From Ciona intestinalis (lineage: Eukaryota > Chordata > Ascidiacea > Phlebobranchia > Cionidae): a stretch of 64,000 nt of DNA. This document shows, one piece after another, positions 25,201 to 36,700 of the stretch. The notes beneath the pieces were generated by a model, which saw only the letters and a program-made list of their open reading frames with translations, did not search any database and was not told the DNA's origin. The stretch lies in the NCBI RefSeq assembly GCF_000224145.3, contig NC_020174.2:1589088-1653087 (forward strand). The letters run 5' to 3'. The stretch's first letter is position 1. Each line of letters begins with the position of its first letter. The position numbers and the translations under genes are program-made.

Positions 25201-28200
25201 CTTCACTGCCAACATGTATATCATGTTTTAATCAGCAAGTGGGATTTTAATGATGAAGCTGCCAGCACAGCTTTAATAAAAAAAGTAGTCAGGAAAGCCT
25301 TACAGTTGGCCACACAGAACAACTGCACAAGTATTGCTCTTCCAGCTATAGGTTGTGGTGCATTTGGTTTTCCAGCAGAACAGGTGGCAAAGTATATGAA
25401 ACAAGAATTTGATAATGTTCAGGGAAAAACTACTTTAAGAAGTATTTATATCAATCTCCATCCATCAGATGTTAAAATTATACAGGTTGATACTTTTGTT
25501 GTATGAAGGCTTATACTTTAATACTATTGCTGTTGATTTGTTTGCAGAAATTCAGAAATGTATTTGCAAATGACATAAAAGTGGGCAATTCCAACTCTAG
25601 GAATTTGCAAATTGAGATAGTCAAGGGAAAAATTGAAAATCAAAAATGCGATGTTTTTGTAAACAGCGTTTCTGACACTATGGATTTAAAAGGATCCGGT
25701 ATAAAAAATAAACCTATTAACTTGTTGCTGTTAGAAATAAAACATGTGTTGTTTTAGGAGCCTTGTCAAATTCTATACTAAACGGAGGTGGCGATGTGGT
25801 ATTGCAGCAGTTTAATGACATGAAGCGAAAATATGCAAGCTCTACAATCAGAGTAACAGATGGTGGTAACCTTCCTTGTGATGTTGTTATCCATGGTGCA
25901 ACCAGCAAACTTGGTATTCAACAATTCGTCACAGAATCTTTGCAAATAGCTGATGAATTGGGAAAATCAACAATAGCCTTGCCGGCCTTAGCCACTGGTA
26001 ATGACTGTGACAGCAAGTTTATTAAAGAGTAAGCCACGATTTATTTTTTAAATTCAGGAAAGTTAGGAGGAAATCCAACTGCTTGTGCAATTAACATGAA
26101 AAAAGCGATCATTGCATTTCGACAATACAATCCACAGCATGTTAACTCTGTGAAAGTGGTTGTCTATGAGGGCCGTATGTTGCGAGAATTTAAACACGTA
26201 TTTGTTGAAGATGGAAACAGCAGTGTAGGTACTTTAACTCTGGGTTCAGTATGCTTAGAGGTTTATGAAGGTGATGTTACTAAAGAAACTGGAGATGTCT
26301 TGGTAAATAATGTAGCACAGAATCAACAACTTGAACAAGCAGGTTAGAAAGATTATAAAGTTGGTAACACCTAAAATCTACCATCTGTTACTTTCTTCAG
26401 GTCCCTTATCTAAATCCATTGTCAACGCAGCTGGGTCAAGCATAGTGACTGAGTTTAACACGCAAGGTACTAAAAGTATGAAAGTGACATCTGGAGGAAA
26501 TCTATCTTACGATATGATTGTTCATGTTGGCTGTGGACCCAACGCAACACAGGATGTCAATAACATAGTAATAGAAGCTTTGCAAAGAGCTGAAGCTATG
26601 AATAAATCAACAGTTGTGCTTCCCGCTATTGGAACAGGTAACTTGAAACATTTTTTTTCTACAGTAGCATTAGTGGTGTTATATTAGAAATGTGTGTGCT
26701 GGCCACTACACTTTTTTGTCAATCCACTTTATAAACTCAGTAGCAGATTGTACATGTTTAGAAGTTGAGGCTAATGAATTGTTAGTGTAAATTGAAATTT
26801 TAGAAAAATGCATATATTTTTTATTAGGCAGTTTTACAGGAACAAGAGACAACGTGCCAAAGTGTGCAAAGAAAATGAGGGACGGGATTGACTCATTTAT
26901 TAAACAAAACCCAGTTTCTGTTAAATCTATAAAAGTTGTGGTGTTTGACAGTGGAATGCTACTACACTTTCAAAAGGCTTTGTTGGAAAAAAGACAAGGT
27001 CTCATGCGTTGGCTTTATAAAGCTGCAAAAGGAAAAGTCATGGGCGACAATAAGGAAAGCAGTGTTGACCCAGAGTTAACTGACCATGTAACTTTTTACT
27101 TCTGTGCTTTAGATGACTCGAAAATACATCAGGTTGGTCACAATTGTAACACTTCTGGATTGGATTTACCTTTTACATACTTACAGACCAAAGCGGACTT
27201 GAGAACAATTATAAAAGAAGAATCTCGCTCCGAAACCATTCAAGATGAGATCATTGCGCAGTTGGATGAATGGTATATTAAGAAAATTAAATCACAAGAT
27301 GGAGTTAAGGTTAAAATTATTTCTCGGTAAGTGTGGTGGAGTCTGTCTGACATACTTTGTATCAATTAACTCCTCTTATCCATCTGCATTTTAGGTCCAG
27401 CGAGATTTCAATAGAAGGGCTTAACCTTAAAGTTGTAGAAGCTGTTGGGGAATGCAAACATTTACTCAGTGAGTTTAAGAGAGCCAAGAGCAATGCAGCT
27501 GAGGTTCAATGGTATTACAAAGAACAAGATGATGATGATGAAGTTAAACCCTTTTCTATGGCAATAAATCTTGAAATTGATACACTCTTTAAAACGGTTG
27601 GTTCGGAAGAGCAATGTGAACAAATCAGTGTAGATGGTGTTGACATAGTTGTAAATTTTTCTTCTGAAACAGCACTGCTTGATGGATTGTTAGTGGATAT
27701 ATACAGATGTGATAAAAGCAAAGGTAGAATTTGATTTAATTTGACGTTCTGTTAGCTTAATAGTTTCTCCCTGAATTTTATCATTGAATATAGTATTTCA
27801 ATCTTTTCTGGTATACCTATAATTCTGTATAAGCAAAATGGATGAATATATAATCATATCAGTGTGAACTGCTAGTTTATTTTACTGTCTTTATTTATGT
27901 TTCTAACTATACCAGTTTTTAAAATGTTTAATTGTTAATTAAAGGTTATCCTGATGTGTGGAAACCAATGAAACGAAATGAGAAATTATTGACTGTCGAT
28001 GTTGATCCTTGGAGTGATGAATTTAAAAAAGTTTTAAAGGAGTTTAAGCAAAGTAGCTCTTTTATAAAATCAGTTGTGAAGGTAAATTTATTTAAGTTGT
28101 ACATTCCAAGCAAGTTTACTAATATTTAATTTGGACACTGCAAGTCTGAACTTATTTATACAGCTACAGAGACTGCAACATCCATTCCAATATGACCAGT

Positions 28201-28696
28201 TTCATTCAAGAGAGAAGGATGTTGAAACAGAGTTGAAATCTCGTAATAAAACTCACCTGCCTGTAACAAGGCGCCTATTTCATGGAACAAGTCCTGAAAG
28301 TTGTGAAAAAATTTGCAAAGAAGGATTCAATCGTTCATATGCTGGGAAAAATGGTAACCTATTTCAACATGTATTTAACACCTCCAACAATTAGTATTGC
28401 ATTTTCTTTCAGCTACCAAATACGGAAAAGGCATGTACTTCGCTGTTAACTCAAGTTACTGTCATGATAATGGCTTTGCACAGCAGGGTGCTGGCAATTG
28501 TCACATGTTTCTTGCTGACGTGGTGACTGGAGAATTCGGTCAGGGTTCTCCCAATAGTATTGTACCACCAAGTACAAGCAGTGGCAATAAAGAATCCTGC
28601 CACAGTGCAGTTGATAATACAACAAACCCAAGCATGTTCATTGTGTTCAGAGATTATTGTGTTTACCCGCATTACCTTTTATCTTACCAAAAATAA
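16265..28696 (+). CDS. Gene A: PARP14-like ADP-ribosyltransferase with RRM and four macrodomains
   Basis: 36 exons: 16265-16415, 16733-16819, 17028-17109, 17300-17375, 17791-17869, 17926-18007, 18061-18209, 18377-18486, 18608-18752, 18965-19023, 19095-19263, 19327-19461, 19658-19839, 20056-20252, 20647-20772, 21107-21254, 21997-22123, 22200-22399, 22549-22798, 23018-23208, 23651-23813, 23906-24044, 24225-24432, 24627-24794, 24973-25074, 25132-25485, 25548-25698, 25758-25997, 26058-26342, 26401-26637, 26828-27132, 27187-27326, 27395-27723, 27945-28081, 28164-28353, 28413-28696. Total 2058 residues. Order: N-terminal RRM-like fold (1-79); a true RRM (80-158; RNP2-like LRLSSI, RNP1-like HAVVTFET); a long run of RRM/KH-like modules; macrodomains at about 916-1085, 1086-1293, 1294-1476 and 1477-1655; WWE (about 1746-1855); catalytic domain (1902-2058). 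The triad reads H (LFHGTS, about 1941), Y (GKGMYFAV) and M (NPSMFIVF) where poly-ADP-ribosylating PARPs have Glu. It should therefore transfer single ADP-ribose units from NAD+, as PARP14 does. None of the four macrodomains keeps the textbook VNAAN loop. Intron 16 holds a TTAA element and intron 20 a SINE. A few donors (GTGTTC after exon 14, GTTTTG after exon 3) are weak. Confidence 0.82.
17640..17725 (+). repeat. Retroposon 3' tail
   Basis: The segment TATCGAAGAGACAAACAAAA followed by TTATTATTAT recurs at 20540-20626 with a few changes. A shared 3' end with an ATT-type tail is typical of a non-LTR retroposon or its SINE partner. The upstream limit is not clear; it may extend back to about 17520. 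Confidence 0.55.
20540..20626 (+). repeat. Retroposon 3' tail with (ATT)n
   Basis: This matches 17640-17725 (CGCTACTGTAATCGAAGAGA block) and ends in about eight ATT triplets (about 20600-20624). It lies in intron 14 of gene A, just before exon 15. Confidence 0.6.
21375..21944. mobile_element. TTAA-type long-TIR element, left end lost, hairpin form
   Basis: The right end, GGTATGCCCCT followed by TTAA (21945-21948), equals that of the full element at 57144-58616. The two arms meet at a near-perfect inverted repeat around GCTGACTCAGCATA (about 21507) and GCCGAGTCAGCATA (about 21578), with no central region. The outer part of the left arm, about 200 bases including its terminus, is missing. It lies in intron 16 of gene A. 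Confidence 0.75.
23301..23617 (-). mobile_element. tRNA-derived SINE, complete
   Basis: Minus-strand copy in intron 20 of gene A: a head with tRNA-like boxes at the right (GGCGCCGTGGTATAGTGGTT on the minus strand), a body with GTGTCCTTGGGCAAGACACT, and a tail of (CATT)n at 23301-23314. It lies 33 bases before exon 21, the first macrodomain exon. Confidence 0.8.
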
Positions 28697-29274
28697 TAGT
28701 TACTATAACACCTATTCACATTTATACTTCATAACATATTTTTATCAATTGAGCATAGCTTGCTTTATAATATTAATTTTTTCAAACATAACAGCAGCTT
28801 ATGTATAGCATGATCTTAATGTTTTATTATTTTTGTACTTTTTTTTGTGATTTTACACTGAACTCATTAAATATTTCAAACTGTAAGGTTTTTCTTTTAT
28901 ATAATTATGCATATACTTGATAAAATACAGTACTGTACATACTACCGTTACAATTGTAATATTGTTAGAGGGAAATAGAAAAGCATATTTTAAGTTAATC
29001 GGTTGAAACAAAGGTTATTGAAACAGTTTGAACTCTTTCACACTAAATTAAAAGAATCTGGTAGAAAAATGTGGGTCAGACTAGTTGGTCAATGAGAAGT
29101 AAAGTTTTTTAAACAAACAATATTATATTTATCAGTTCATGTGCTCTTGCATTGTTACAAATTTAAATAGATGTTAGCGGTCTGGGTCTAAAACAGCATA
29201 AATATCCGTTGTATATATATTTACTTAGGTCCGTATAAATGCTCAGGTCCGATTGTGCGAGTTACTGCTAATTT

Positions 29275-29956
29275 AATATCTCTCACGAGTATATATTTAA
29301 GTACCTGTAATTCAAAAATCCCCTGAAGACTATTTGCTGCTTGAACTGCTTTTTAAACCACACTAAAAGGGAGAGCGTATCCACACATAACAAACAAAAA
29401 AATCTACATATCTAGAAATGTATTTCCGTGACAGCCACAAATTCAAGCGACCGAAGTAACGCCTGGCAATTCATTAGCACTAGTGTTACGAATCCATTAC
29501 TTTTGTTGCATGTTACCGTGCAATGTTACGTTATGGAAATTTAAAGAAAATGCTCCGTACTAAACTACGAAATGCCATCTTCTCTGTAATGTTCCAAATC
29601 TAGAATGTGTAGCTCATTGAAGAAGAGATTTCAATTCGTTCCTTGCCTGTTCAGTTTTCCCTGACTGCCGTCTGTTTTTGCTTCAAATCGAACCTAGCGA
29701 AGTTGATTAATGTACATAAAAGCGTTTATTGGCGAAGCTGATTACAGTACATAAAAGCTCTTAACTACTAAAGGAGAACATATAAAATTGGATCACATTT
29801 TAAAATAACAATCATTCCTTGTATATACAACAATTTTTTGTGAAAGTGTTATTCAACTAGCTTACTTACCAACGCCCCATTACCTTTAGTTTCATTTTAC
29901 AGTACAATATGTGGATGCATTTTTTCACAGAATAATTAACATTTTATAACTAGCGT
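29275..29956 (+). repeat. First copy of a gap-flanking duplication
   Basis: It matches 30007-30690 almost base for base; differences include one substitution near 29522 and small indels at the gap edge. The right contig begins exactly where this repeat begins and the left contig ends where it ends. That pattern fits two overlapping contig ends left unmerged, so it is probably one locus. Confidence 0.75.
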
Positions 29957-30006
29957 NNNNNNNNNNNNNNNNNNNNNNNNNNNNNNNNNNNNNNNNNNNN
30001 NNNNNN

Positions 30007-30690
30007 AATATCTCTCACGAGTATATATTTAAGTACCTGTAATTCAAAAATCCCCTGAAGACTATTTGCTGCTTGAACTGCTTTTTAAACCACACTAAAA
30101 GGGAGAGCGTATCCACACATAACAAACAAAAAAATCTACATATCTAGAAATGTATTTCCGTGACAGCCACAAATTCAAGCGACCGAAGTAACGCCTGGCA
30201 ATTCATTAGCACTAGTGTTACGAATCCATTACTTTTGTTGCATGTTACCGTGCATTGTTACGTTATGGAAATTTAAAGAAAATGCTCCGTACTAAACTAC
30301 GAAATGCCATCTTCTCTGTAATGTTCCAAATCTAGAATGTGTAGCTCATTGAAGAAGAGATTTCAATTCGTTCCTTGCCTGTTCAGTTTTCCCTGACTGC
30401 CGTCTGTTTTTGCTTCAAATCGAACCTAGCGAAGTTGATTAATGTACATAAAAGCGTTTATTGGCGAAGCTGATTACAGTACATAAAAGCTCTTAACTAC
30501 TAAAGGAGAACATATAAAATTGGATCACATTTTAAAATAACAATCATTCCTTGTATATACAACAATTTTTTGTGAAAGTGTTATTCAACTAGCTTACTTA
30601 CCAACGCCCCATTACCTTTAGTTTCATTTTACAGTACAATATGTGGATGCATTTTTTCACAGAATAATTTAACATTTTATTAACTAGGCT
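30007..30690 (+). repeat. Second copy of a gap-flanking duplication
   Basis: Counterpart of 29275-29956. It runs on into unique sequence and carries the likely polyadenylation signal of gene B (AATAAA on the minus strand, 30676-30681). No target duplication, primer site or polypurine tract was seen, unlike the LTR pair at 2980-4213. Confidence 0.75.
30676..30681 (-). terminator. Candidate polyadenylation signal of gene B
   Basis: AATAAA on the minus strand, about 108 bases past the gene B stop codon. Distance and sense are right; the AT-rich setting lowers certainty. Confidence 0.45.
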
Positions 30691-30788
30691 TGCATGTTTT
30701 CTTAAAAGGTATTCCAGTAAGAAAGATTTAGCATATTTCAATGTAACATTAGTGCTCTATTATAGTTACAGATGTAGGTGTTATTAGT

Positions 30789-33700
30789 TTATGAAGTGTA
30801 AGTAAGAAGATACTTTGGATAAGCACTAGCATCTTTGAAAACTACATATATTGTTGGAGAGGCCATGTTATCAACAACACTGTCATAGAGCTGGGATTTA
30901 TTGGAAGCAGTTTGCCGTGGTGGAGGAGCAATTAGGTTTTGATTTCCCAGACAATATTCTCCCGTTACTACATCAGCAAGAAACATTTTGCACTGATTTC
31001 CCATGTTGGGGTTTGGTGCTGCATATCTACTCGAGTAAGTTGCATTTAAAGCAAAGTACACCCCTTTTCCATAAACAGTGGCTGTTGAAAGAAAATAATG
31101 CATGAATGGTAAGCCATAATTTATCATAATATTTTGTTAAATAAAAATTGTTATGGGTACATAAAAAATTGTTGGAATAACCACAATGTATAGAGTTTTA
31201 AAACTTTTATTAGATATGATTTAAACATTTTGAGTTATATGCTTTAAAGGTATATAAGTATTTTAAACGCTTTATTAGATAGGGTTTAAGCATTTTAAAG
31301 TTATATGCCCAACTCTTCAACTTTTCCAAAAAGTATTTTCGACTAATACATAAATTAATTGCAAAAACCACCAAGCTTGAGTCAGATAGTGGACTATTGT
31401 AAAATCCGTTTTAGGTAGAGTCCGTATAAAAACATGAGTTGTTTCATGTCGCTTATGGAAATCACATAGCACACAGCAAATGGGGCTAAATTGACCATAG
31501 ACATAATATAAATATGTACATATATAGCTAGATTTATTCTATTCTATGTTTTTAATACAAATACGGGTTGCATATTAATGAAAACAAATTTTTAAGTAGT
31601 TGTGTAGATTTTTTAAAGTTTAAAAGTGACTTGCAGTTTTTGAGTTCTATGAATAAACTGCGACTAATATGTTTAAAAATTCCTGTCGCTACAGTAAACA
31701 ATCGGCGAAATTAGCCCCATTTGGTTGCCCTATAAGATTTCTATGGTGATGAAATAACTCATATTTATATACGAACTCCGTTTAGGCATACCATTTGCCC
31801 CAGCAAAGTTTCGATCAAATCCTTGCACATAAATTTTTTCTGAAACATCGAACTGTGTTCCATGAAACAGTTCCTTTACAACTTCCATTTGAACGTTGTC
31901 TTTCTTCATTCGTGATTCCACTTCATTTTTCTTTGCAACAAATTGCTTGTACTGTGACTTGTGCTGAATCCTCTCCAACTGTTTAACGAGTATAATGGTT
32001 TTAGAGTGATATGCTACATCTACATGTATATGTATTTCATTTTTTACATACAGAAACTACTCGTGGTGGCAATTGTTGACGGTGGGCAAACAAAAATGGT
32101 CCACTTGCATTGAATTTGCTCATAACCCGATTGTACTCTACTGTACCAGGTTTTATGAGAACTTTAATCATTCCTTCATCCTTCATAGGCTCCCAATTGC
32201 TTGGCACATCTAAAATATAAAAATGTTAGAACGCGTTGTCTGTTGTAAAGTCACAACTCACAAACATAGGCACTTAAAATGGATGCAAGTATGCGTACAT
32301 GCCTTGGTAAAAATCAGGGTACCCATGCCATGAGTACCCAGTATAAATGCATAAACAATTTAATATGTCACAGAAATGTCTTAAAATAAACACTAGGCTA
32401 TACAGTAGTGATAGTGCAATGATCAGCCTATTTTCAAACTACAGCTAATAATGTGACAACTAGCAAATAAAGTTACACATAGAAAAATTGTTCATGCTTT
32501 TGCTTAAATATTAGACATATACATATACCCTTATCTTTTAAAACTTATGGGAATCTCGACTTTTTAACAGTTAGGCGCTTATAAGTATAACCAATATACT
32601 ATAAACAGTTAATAATTAACAGAAATGTATTAGTTTCTGGTTCTTGCCATCATTTTTTTCTCTTCTTGTAACCTCGGTTCCTGCTTTTGATTGAACATAT
32701 TCAGCTGTATAGTTTGAAAAATCGACTTGAATTTGTTGCCCATCTCGTGTCATTACAGTTTTTTTTCCAGTTTTGTCCAACTGTAATAGTATGGAAGAAT
32801 ATGTTTTGTTTTCTTCTATGAAGTAAGGATCTGGTCACTCTGGTGCTCGTGCTACAAAAACGTAACAGGCAAAATTCAAGTACAACCAACTGTATAATAA
32901 ATAGCTATATATTTTGCCTAGATGACATTGTCAGCTTTAAATAGAGTGACAAATAGAGCAAGATATTGATTTTATTTGAACAAGAGACTGATGATGCCAT
33001 TTAGGCAAAATATATTTCTCTTTTTTATTACGCAATTTGTTGAACTTGGTTTTTGTCTGTTACGTTTTCGTAACACCAGATCCTTACTGCATTTCTTTAC
33101 ACAAGAATAGTTCCATTCAGCTTTGCAGAATTTAATACAGTTACTACCAAGAAGTAATAGTATTTATTAAATAACAAACCCCATATGCTTTTTCTAGAGC
33201 AGCATTGTTTCGGTTGCTGAATTTGATAATAGTTTTGGTACTAGGGTCCACATACTCCCATGACACATATCTTGAGCAAGTCTCCCCTTCTTTAAAAGCT
33301 CTGATAATCTCAAGTCCTGCATGTTTTGCATTGAGAACATTCTTTTCCATACCTTTAATTACATATCTTTTTATATACCTGAAATAATAGAAACCAGTTT
33401 ATTGCATCAGTTTTAAACCTAAAATCTTATACCACTAGGGATTAAAAGAGTACTGTGTATATTTTTTTAACTTTATATTACTAATAGGAGTACAGTCACA
33501 TACGCGTTGCTGACATCCTTAATTTCCACGTTGAATTTGTGTTCAAGTGCCATAATCTCTTTTTTATCTTCATCTTCAAGACGTGCAATTGCTTCATCTT
33601 CCAGTGGTTGGCTCGCAGAGTTATCTTTGACATGAGCAATTATTTCTCTTTTTGCCTTTGAAAATATTTACAGATCAGTGTTACAAACTAGAAGCAGCAT

Positions 33701-36700
33701 TGGCTTATTTAAAGGACATACCTCTTCTACGTTAGACCTTTTATCCGAACAAAAGAAAAATGATATCTGTTTCTTTGGATCAAGTTCAGCCATTTGTTCT
33801 TCGGGTTCCACCCCAGTAAATGCACTCCACATATTTCCCAACAAACCTATTCACACAATTCATTAGTTTTTCTTTATATGTGTAAAACTGCAATACAGAT
33901 AGAACACTTGCTTACCTTTTAATCCCCCCCTTTGTTTTACATCAGCAAACAGACCTTTACGAAACTCAGCTACCATGCTCTGTTGAAAGATCACTACTTT
34001 AATTGTGTTCAAGTTTGCTGGAGTGTTTGAATCCACATATTCTTTGATGGCACCACGGATACACTGTGCAACTTTCGTACCTCCAATACGTAGATTTCCT
34101 TAAGTAAATTATTTTTAAAATTATACGTCTAAAATGTTTCTTCCTATAACAAATAACATACCTGTACCAAGGGCAGGAATGGCTAGTGTGGCTAGCCCTA
34201 GCATATCCGCTGTTTTAAACACTTCCAGTAAAACTGTAGCAATCTGCTTTATATCATTAGGCGTAACAATATGAAAAACATAACGGCATGGCAGATTTCC
34301 TCCAGAAGTTACGCGAAGTGTTGGTGTATTCCAATGTCCTTGCTGGTTTCTGCACTCATGAAGTATTGATTGCCCTCCATTTTTAAGTATGGCTTTGGAC
34401 ACCATACCTGAGAATATAGAAAAACATGTTTTTGTTTCAATGGTGGTTTGAGCCTCTTACTGTTTAATATTAGAGCACAACCGATTATCGGTTTGCTGAT
34501 ATATCGGCCGCATTTTTAGTGATTTACCAATTATCGGCAAGAGCATAAATTGGCCAATATTATCGTCGCTAAGTAACCAGACGGCCAGCAACGTGCGTAT
34601 GTAAGAATTAATGAAGAGCACAACTTTGTTCATAAGCGTAAACTTATTCATATACCTAATTCAACTTGTTAACAATCTAACGTATTAAACTAGGTCAAAG
34701 TGTCTGATGATGCGTCCACCGCATGTCATGTTTATCAGGGGTGTGTAACGTCGAGGTTACTTTAGGTCACTTATGGTCTTTTTAAGTGTCAACATGATAC
34801 ACAAATAAACTGCATTAGCTGATAAATATAATGTTTGTTAAATGTAGGGGAGTTAAATTTATTTGAAAACGACTACAAATTAACCAATTAAGTAATTACA
34901 AGTTCACTAATAACTAATTAATAATAATTAAGCCTGTTGGATGATTTTATTAGCTATATCAGATTTTTCAGTTTTAATCAGTCAAGTTTTTAGGTGCATT
35001 AAAATATCGGTAATCGGGGAAATTTACAAAATAACTGTATCGGTTTGAAAAAAGCAATATTGGTCAGGCTCTATTTAATGTTCTATTTACATTTATTCAT
35101 CTTACTGTCAATTATTTAGCTCTTACCCTGAGTTAAATCAAAATGCGGATTAGTACTGTTAACTATCGCATCAGAGTTGTCACGTGTAAGGTCCCCTTGG
35201 CTCACCGAGATGGAAATACTCCCAAGTGTGAGTGTGTCACTTTGACTGATGGCTTCTTTTTGCTACAAGCCAGTTAAAGTTGTGTCAGTGGAATTACCCT
35301 AATCATAATCATTATCAATTCTTACCACTACCACCACTTGATTTTTTACAGGGGAAACTTTAAGAATTGCGCTTTGTTCGTCTTCGACTACTTTTAATGC
35401 ACCAAGTGCATTAACAAAGTCTTTTAGAATGGAATCTGATGTCATTTCAACAAAATCCACCTAAAACAGCACATGTCTTTTTTGTCAGTTTTTATTATTA
35501 AATAGCTTGCATCTTACCTGGTTGATGCTGCTATTTCTGTTTTGTGTAAAATAATCCAGAACTGTGTTGACAATGAGTGGAATGCAAACAGATGGATCTC
35601 CACCAAACACACCACAACTTATTGCAGGTATGGCAATTGAATTAAGTTGTTGTTTTTCCGCCTCTTCCATGGAATAGTTGATGCATGACTGAAGATAACT
35701 GCAACACATGCTGTGACTATGGTCAGACCACCTGTAAAAATAAGGCAAATTATTACCAATCAAAGATATATTTTGCCACAAATTATATATCATACCTTGG
35801 GCCTACAGCATGGATAATGAAATTGCAGCTTTTTAATTTTCCCGCTCCAGTAATTGCTGCATCACCAGGAAACAATTTTCCTTGGTTTCCAATCACTGCG
35901 TGCATCTCTTGCTGTATCTTTTCTCCTCCTAAATATTTTTTACTTAAGTAAATATCAAACAATGACATGAAAAAATGTGTCACCTATTTTCTGAATTGCG
36001 CCAGAGATACCTCCAGGAAGAAGGTCTAGTTGAGGGTTGGAAGCATTCATGATTGCATCACATTTATGTTTTGTAATGTCAGTTTTCAAAACATTGATGG
36101 TTGCTCTGCAGTTAGGAACTTGAACTGAAATCATTGGCTTGATCTGTTAAATGTTGAAGGTAAATATTTAATTGTTGGTCATAAATTGGTGATTTTACCG
36201 GTGAAGCAGCTTCTTTATCAGTGTTGTCGTTTTCTTTTTCATGCTTTACTGGTTCAGGGTTGGTTTCAATCACACAGCTAGTTTTTCGTTCGGTGTCTCT
36301 TAAAAATCTTTTTCCCTGTTGACTTCTGAAGTGTTCTGGCATCCCAGGATCATGAATGTTCCATTTTAACTCAACATACTTTTCTAGTTGCTTAGAGATC
36401 ATTTTTTTGGCTAAGGAGTGAAATAAAATAAGATCAATGTTTCTGTTCGCACAAAAAATCTAAAGGCAATGGTAGCAGCATCAAGCCTAGAGTCAGGCAT
36501 GTTGCCCGCTGCATCCTGTGCCAGACTTTTGACATTTAAATTTTACTCTGGAACAACATATGTAAAAATATACCTTCTGTTACACCACTCTTCTTTCCTT
36601 CTAAACAAATGTCAGTTGCTTCAGATTTTTGAAACTTTGTATCCATTCCTAAGATTTTGTGCTGGGTGTCTTTATCAAACTCAATAAAATATCTTTGAGC

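Larger units (their letters stand above)
28697..30788. other. Tail-to-tail intergenic region between genes A and B
   Basis: It contains the 3' ends of genes A (possible ATTAAA at 28866-28871) and B, and a 680-bp sequence present twice around a 50-N gap at 29957-30006. I see no open frame of note and no recognisable element in it. Confidence 0.6.

Noticed and set aside
29275..30690. A second LTR pair around the gap
   Set aside because: No TG start, primer site, polypurine tract or target duplication was found. The repeat limits coincide with the contig ends instead.
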